Shown piece by piece: positions 59,201-64,000 of a stretch of 64,000 bases of DNA. Where the stretch lies: assembly GCF_023343835.1 (NCBI RefSeq), contig NC_064472.1:8113469-8177468 (forward strand), written 5' to 3'. Position 1 is the stretch's first letter. Each line of letters opens with the position of its first letter. Source of the stretch: Lagopus muta. Taxonomy: Eukaryota > Chordata > Aves > Galliformes > Phasianidae. The notes under the pieces were generated by a model, which was given only the letters and a program-made list of their open reading frames with translations, was not told the origin of the DNA and did not search any database. Made by a program: the position numbers and the translations under genes.

Positions 59201-61459
59201 CTGACATCCCAGAGCTTGCTCCAAAACAGCAAGCACCAATACTCTACCAGGGCAGGGTCTCCCTCCTATATAAATGCAAAACTGACTCCTTTCCTTTGGC
59301 AGCTGGGAGATGCAGGGAGGGAGTCCTTAGAGTCCTTTCTTTTGGAGTTAGACATCCACAGATTGCATCCAGAGAGTCAGTCATCTCACCTGTCAAAGGC
59401 AGCTTTCTTGGTCCTCTCCTACAGGAACGTCCTTGGTTCAACTTAAAGAGATCCCAAACCTTAGGCTCATCACCCCCAGGCTATAGGTAGGTGAGCTGTA
59501 CTGTATCTCAAACCATGAAAAAAAAGCCTTCTGAAAACATCTGAAAATGTCTGATCCTGACAGAGCAGATCTCTCCAGCTGATGTGGAGCTGTGGGCCGA
59601 TAACACATTTGGCAGCAAGGTAATGAGGCAGTGGGGAAACAAACCGCAGAATTGATCACATTTGCAAAGCAAATTCTGCACGAGGTTGTCAGCAGGGACT
59701 TACATCTCAAAATCATTGCAGCAAGGAGTGAATAGAATGATCAGTTTTGTGGACCATGGTTACAGCCATGGGTCTGAAGCAGACACTGTCCTTCCGTTGT
59801 AGGGGACCGGACTGCATTTCCTTATGATTTCCAACATTTAGCTTTCTCCTCCCACGGATTTGGAAAGGGGTAAGATCCAGACTAACACCACATCATCAAA
59901 ATGCAGGACGGAGTGAGGTAAAGTGCATTACCACCTGCTGCCATCCCACAGCTGCAAGAGAAATGGGGGGAGATCTCTTTTCCTTCAAACTTCTCTGGTC
60001 CTCTGTGTGGGTGACCAGCCACTTCAGGGGTCACAAGAAGCATCTTGTGATATAAATGAAGCCAAATCGCAATGTCAAGGAGCCCTTACTGGCCCCGGAG
60101 CTACCCTTCTACTGACTGATCTGAGACCTCTCCTCCTTTGCTTAGCTCACTTCTCCCAGTGTGTCTCCACAGCTTCTTAGGGAGACTTAAAGTTGACTCT
60201 CTGCACAGAAAAAAGATTTCTTTCAAAGCTGTCCCTAGTCTTAGACACCTCTGTGTCCTTGGACACCTCTGTGATCCAGAGTTTAAGAACAAAGACTTAC
60301 TTGCCTTGATTTTCTGCCCACTAGAGCCCTTAATCACTTAACTTGGTGCAAATGAATGCAGAAATTGCACAAGTCAAAGGTAATGCTCTGTCATGTGAGA
60401 GATATCACCCTATGGCCCCGAAACACCACTTCCTGAAACACCACCCCCTGAGTTTGCAGGGGGGTGCCTAGTGTGGGTGATAAGGAGAAAATTTCCATAC
60501 TATTCCTTGTTGCAACATCAACAATAAGCTTTCACTTACAATAAATGATTTACTTCCTCATGGGTCATGTTGGCAGCATGCTTCCAGATCTCCTTATCTC
60601 TCGGGCCACGTTCTGATGGCATAACCCAAGTGCCTAACATGGGCACTGCTGAAACGTGACTCCGCTGACTGCAAGGGACTGCATCTCTGCCATTCGCTTG
60701 CCCCACTTGCCTCTGCCCATCCCCACCGGTGAGCGGGAAGTTCCAAGAATACCCAACACATGTCCTGCCCTGCTTTGGCAGAGCCCTGAGGGAGCAATGG
60801 GCCTTAATTCTTCTCGTGAACAATGTGGGAACAACTTTCTCTGCAGTGCCCCTCCTCTTCAACCCCAGAACACTCTGGGTGCTTGGCTGCCCTGCCCTGT
60901 TTAATCTTCATACCGGGCAGCCCTGTAATCCTGGCTCTGACAGCCAAGTTTTGCAGAAGAGCTGCAGGAGCCTCACCTGGACCATCATCCCATCTCTCTA
61001 AGCCCATGAAGCGCGTTTGAAGTCAGCAGACTGTCAGTACACAAGGACTGCCCTTCCCCTGCTGCTCTTGACCTGGCTGTGCATTGTGACCCCCTCAGTG
61101 CCGCCTCTCCACCAAGGTCTTGGCTGTGATCACTGGATCACGAGGCTGACCCCATGACAGCTACGGTTCATCACACCTGTTCTGCTCTTCTCTGGGGCTG
61201 AAGGATTGCATTTTTTGCAGGAGAGGCCAGAGCTCCACCATGCTGTGCCATCAACCACTGCTCTGCAAGCACTCCTGCTGCCCCTGGCACCGGGGCCTTT
61301 AGAGACATAGAGATTATGCTCAAGTGTCTTACCAGAGATGCCTCCAGCTGCATGGATCCCCATGGTGACCCCAATGCCAAATCCTAAATTGATGCTCAGG
61401 TACTGCCCGAATTCTCCTTTTCCTAATACCACTTGTGCCACACAGGATAAGCCCAAGAC
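56107..61459 (-). CDS. AQP7: AQP7-like aquaglyceroporin, 3' part, five coding exons
   Basis: The minus-strand exons are 61459-61333, 59136-58999, 58281-58163, 57154-56937 and 56266-56107. All phases join and give 253 residues plus stop. The protein is an aquaglyceroporin: a plasma-membrane channel with six helices for glycerol and water. Its two pore motifs are NAA (HLNAAITLTH) and NPS (INPSRDLPPR), the AQP7-specific pair. AQP3, 9 and 10 keep NPA at both sites, to my knowledge. The Asp after the pore Arg marks a glycerol-permeable member. The C-terminal tail is short, about 24 residues after the last helix, against a longer one in human. The N-terminal exon (about 35 residues, first helix) was not found to the right, so it is likely past base 64000. 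Confidence 0.9.
56937..57154 (-). CDS. AQP7: AQP7 exon (second pore motif NPS)
   Basis: 218 nt between 'CTCCTGCAG' and GTGAGTG. It encodes helix 5 (FMATVMLFLGILVIHDEKNN), then GMNTGYAINPSRDLPPRIFT. It holds the second half-helix with NPS and the selectivity-filter Arg followed by Asp. Confidence 0.95.
58163..58281 (-). CDS. AQP7: AQP7 exon (extracellular loop C)
   Basis: 119 nt between 'TCTCTCCTAG' and GTCAGTG. It encodes EALYDYTKGNFTVTGPTGTA then SIFSTYPSPYMSL...FFSE, matching VTGP.ATAGIFATYP of the family. It contains NFT, a potential N-glycosylation site in the outer loop. Confidence 0.92.
58999..59136 (-). CDS. AQP7: AQP7 exon (first pore motif NAA)
   Basis: 138 nt after 'GGTTTTGCAG'. 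It encodes AHLNAAITLTHCIFGNLPWR and KLPAYLLGQFLGSFLGAATV. The NAA in place of NPA is the AQP7 signature. Donor GTATGG. Confidence 0.94.
59137..61332. other. AQP7 intron between the helix-2 and NAA exons
   Basis: 2.2 kb of moderately GC-rich DNA with many short open frames on both strands and none recognisable. No CR1 was seen. Confidence 0.6.
61333..61459 (-). CDS. AQP7: AQP7 exon (helix 1 end to helix 2)
   Basis: 127 nt between 'ATGCATTAG' and GTAAGAC. It encodes VLGLSCVAQVVLGKGEFGQY then LSINLGFGIGVTMGIHAAGG, aligning with GLGSVA..VL and VNLGFGFGVTMG of human AQP7. It ends with one base of the Gly codon that precedes the first pore motif. Confidence 0.92.
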
Positions 61460-64000
61460 CTAATGCATAGAAAATAAAGGGAAAGGGGTGTTAAAGTAAT
61501 GTTATTGCCATAGTGGATTGGGTGTCCTTGTAGCTTTTTCTGCAATACCGATTATCCTTCAAAAATGGGAAGAGCTTAAGGTGCCCATGGTCAGATCAAG
61601 TGAAAATGACCCCTTCTCTCCAAAAACTGAGCAGGAGATTGGGTACCCCTTACTGCTGCATATTCCATCATACCAAAGCAGATGCTCTGGTCTTCATTTG
61701 GTGTTAGGACCCAGATATAGTGTCTATGGTGCACACATGGTGGCAAACTGTGCTTGCAGCACAAGGGATATGAGCCTGGGGACCTTCACCACAGCCACCC
61801 CAGAACATGGCCCCTGCCATATGGAATGAGGGTGGGCAAGTTCTTGTCATCTTTCCTTTCCTGGTGTGCAGTTTATTGACCAAAAAGAGTAGTTCAGGAA
61901 ACACACAGCTGTTTGCCAAACTCAACTCTAATTTTGGTAACCTGTTTCAGCCAAAAACTAGGACATTCATTCCGGTTGAAGTTTTTGACACAAATACTGC
62001 TCAGTTTGAAAACAACTAGTTCCAATATTTTTGTAGTGACTAAAAGGAAACTGGAAAAGAAATGAAAAAGAAATGCAAACACTCTCCAGCAGGAAAGGAC
62101 ATATTAAGAAATTGCTCTGGCCTTAGGATAAATTCTGTTTCACTCATTCATTGAGGTTGGAAAAATCAATTCTTGCACAGTTCTAATATTCAAATCTGGA
62201 GAAAGGCAAAGCTTCTCTTGAGGTCTCTGCATCTGCAACCTCTCAGAACTTTGAAAGCATGCCCTGTACCATCTAACTTCTGCTCTGTCCTGTCCTGCTT
62301 TGATCTGAATCTTTACTGACTGCTGTGCATGGATTCAAATTTTATCTCATGTGTCTGCTCTCCCTTTCAGACATCTCCCAAATCTGCTGCCTCCCAGAAG
62401 CTCTGCTCTTATCTTTCTTGTATACACAGACCACGCTGTGTTCTGCGTGAAGCTGCAGCCTCAGTGTGGGACCTTCTCTCAGCCTGCCTCAGCAAAACCC
62501 CAAAATGTAGTATCCTTGATGTCCCTCAGCAACTGCAAAATCATTACAAAAACTCTGCCAACCCATTTCTGAGTTTTTCCAAAGCCAGATCTGGAAGCCA
62601 AATGCACAAAGCTCTGTTTTGGCAGGTTGGTATGCAGTCAAGGAGGGCAAGGCGGGAGCCCTGGCTTTTAGAGCTCAACAACACTACCCTGGGAAAAAAA
62701 TAAACAAATAAAAGCACAGGACAGAGAACCTATTTTTCAGCACAGACCCAAACCTCTGGTCACCTGTTCTCATAGACACAGAGTAGGAGTTTTTCCTGCC
62801 TCTCCATTCTTCATGCCATTTACTCCCGCTGCGTTGTTCCCTCCTTTAGGAAAATCACTTGTTCACTAAAAGAGTCCTTGTCTGTATACCATCCTCCCAA
62901 CAAAACCCAGCCAGGAGTCCAAGGGATGCAACCAGCACATTTCCAGCTGCAACGAGGGCCCTGGAGTTGCTGAAGGGTCAGATGCTGGATGCTGCATTCA
63001 GATGCTGGATGCTGCTTGTCACCAGTCCTTGATGGGGACAGTGTGCAGTATCCCTCCTCCTGCTCTGTTCCCTTATGGGGCTCAGTGAGGAAAGAGCTAG
63101 CACTGGTTGAAAGCTCCAAAATCTCCCTTGGACCGTCCTAGTGCAAGTGATACTTTCCTCCCTACACTGAATGCCCTGGCAGGGTCCCTCAGACTTGTTC
63201 TTTATGACCAGGGGTGTCCAGCCATCAAAAAAAAGAAAGGGAGTGGAAAGGCAAATGGTTTGTTCAGCTCAGCTGGCCAGTCACGGGAGTCTGTAGTCTA
63301 ACTTCCAATGTGTGTAAAACTACCTGTGTGGCAGGAGTGAACTTCAAGGGGCAGGACATGCAGTAAGATGTGATGAGAAGAAAGCATCCTTTGCACACAC
63401 AGTTGTTGCCAATGGAAACAAGAAATGACATCTGTAAGGACAGGTGTGTCTGAGGGCCCCCATGCTCACACTAATCTTATCTGTCCCCTGTGCAAATGTC
63501 CTAAAGCATGAGATGTTTGGATTATCCCTCATCCTCCATCTGGCCCAAAGTGCTGCTTTCAAACTAGAAGTGCTACAGGTGAAGCACAGGTGGGTAAATC
63601 AGCACCAGGCCTTTGCAGAGAGGGGATCTTGTTCTGCTGTGTTGTTCCAGTGTACAAAGGTTCTAAACTTGGTGGGCACGTCACTGCTAACAGAGATCAA
63701 TTCTGACTGCAAAGCCTCACCCCTGCCTTCCTCACCCTCTTCCCCTCTGCACCTCCAAGCAGCCCAAAAGCTCAAAACCACTTCACTTTTTTGGTGTGCA
63801 ACAAATGCCTCAAGCAAAAGGAGAGTTTCTGTATGATTTGGGATAAGCACCATCCATTTGCCAGCATGTAACAACTATAAGCAGAATCCTGGCTGCAGGC
63901 CACATGCTGCAGGCCACCCCATCCTTTCCAGCATGGTTTAAAGAAAAGCATCAGCATCATCTGCAGCACCAGCAGAGAGTAATAGCCTGTTGCTGAGCAG
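61460..64000. other. AQP7 upstream intron
   Basis: Probably the intron before the helix-1 exon. I looked on the minus strand for the expected N-terminal exon (REFLAEF-like sequence followed by a donor) and did not find it. A short direct repeat 'agatgctggatgctgc' occurs twice near 62980-63020. Confidence 0.6.

Noticed and set aside
61460..64000. A first coding exon of AQP7
   Set aside because: I searched the minus strand for the expected helix-1 peptide and a donor and found none. It is presumed to lie beyond the window.

Overview
The window looks like avian nuclear DNA, most likely chicken or a close galliform. It is full of 5'-truncated CR1 LINEs, whose 3' ends read 'ttccaacc...attctatgattc', on both strands. 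It also holds a short piece resembling a Galluhop-type mariner. The coding exons are short, widely spaced and vertebrate-like. No tRNA, rRNA, CRISPR or bacterial-type operon was seen.

Three protein-coding genes can be reconstructed from exons whose splice phases all fit. (1) KIAA1328 (hinderin, an SMC3-binding coiled-coil protein) is on the minus strand from 28352 to the left edge. Its first five coding exons (146 codons) are here and the rest lies beyond base 1. (2) TPGS2 (tubulin polyglutamylase complex subunit 2) is on the plus strand, complete in seven exons from 28667 to 52914, and encodes 296 residues. (3) An aquaglyceroporin with NAA and NPS pore motifs, best called AQP7, is on the minus strand with its last five coding exons at 61459 to 56107. 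Its N-terminal exon is probably beyond base 64000.

Layout: 1-28300 is KIAA1328 introns with five small exons. 28353-28666 is a CpG-rich bidirectional promoter between the divergent KIAA1328 and TPGS2 starts, with two oppositely oriented ZNF143-like motifs and a CCAAT box. 28740-52671 is TPGS2 introns and exons, and 52915-56106 is the tail-to-tail interval between TPGS2 and AQP7. 56107-64000 is AQP7. KIAA1328 and TPGS2 are neighbours on human 18q12, while AQP7 is on human 9p13. Both regions map largely to the avian Z chromosome, so a Z location is likely and the TPGS2/AQP7 junction would be a rearrangement point relative to human.

The most notable signal is in KIAA1328, where two of the five visible donor sites match the minor (U12) spliceosome consensus exactly. 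Intron 1 is GT-AG type with a good U12 branch site. Intron 5 is of the rare AT-AC type, and reading into it hits a stop after three codons, so a naive annotation would end the protein there. The intervening DNA is mainly CR1 sequence, including one CR1 nested inside another, a back-to-back pair, and two copies sharing the same unusual internal deletion.
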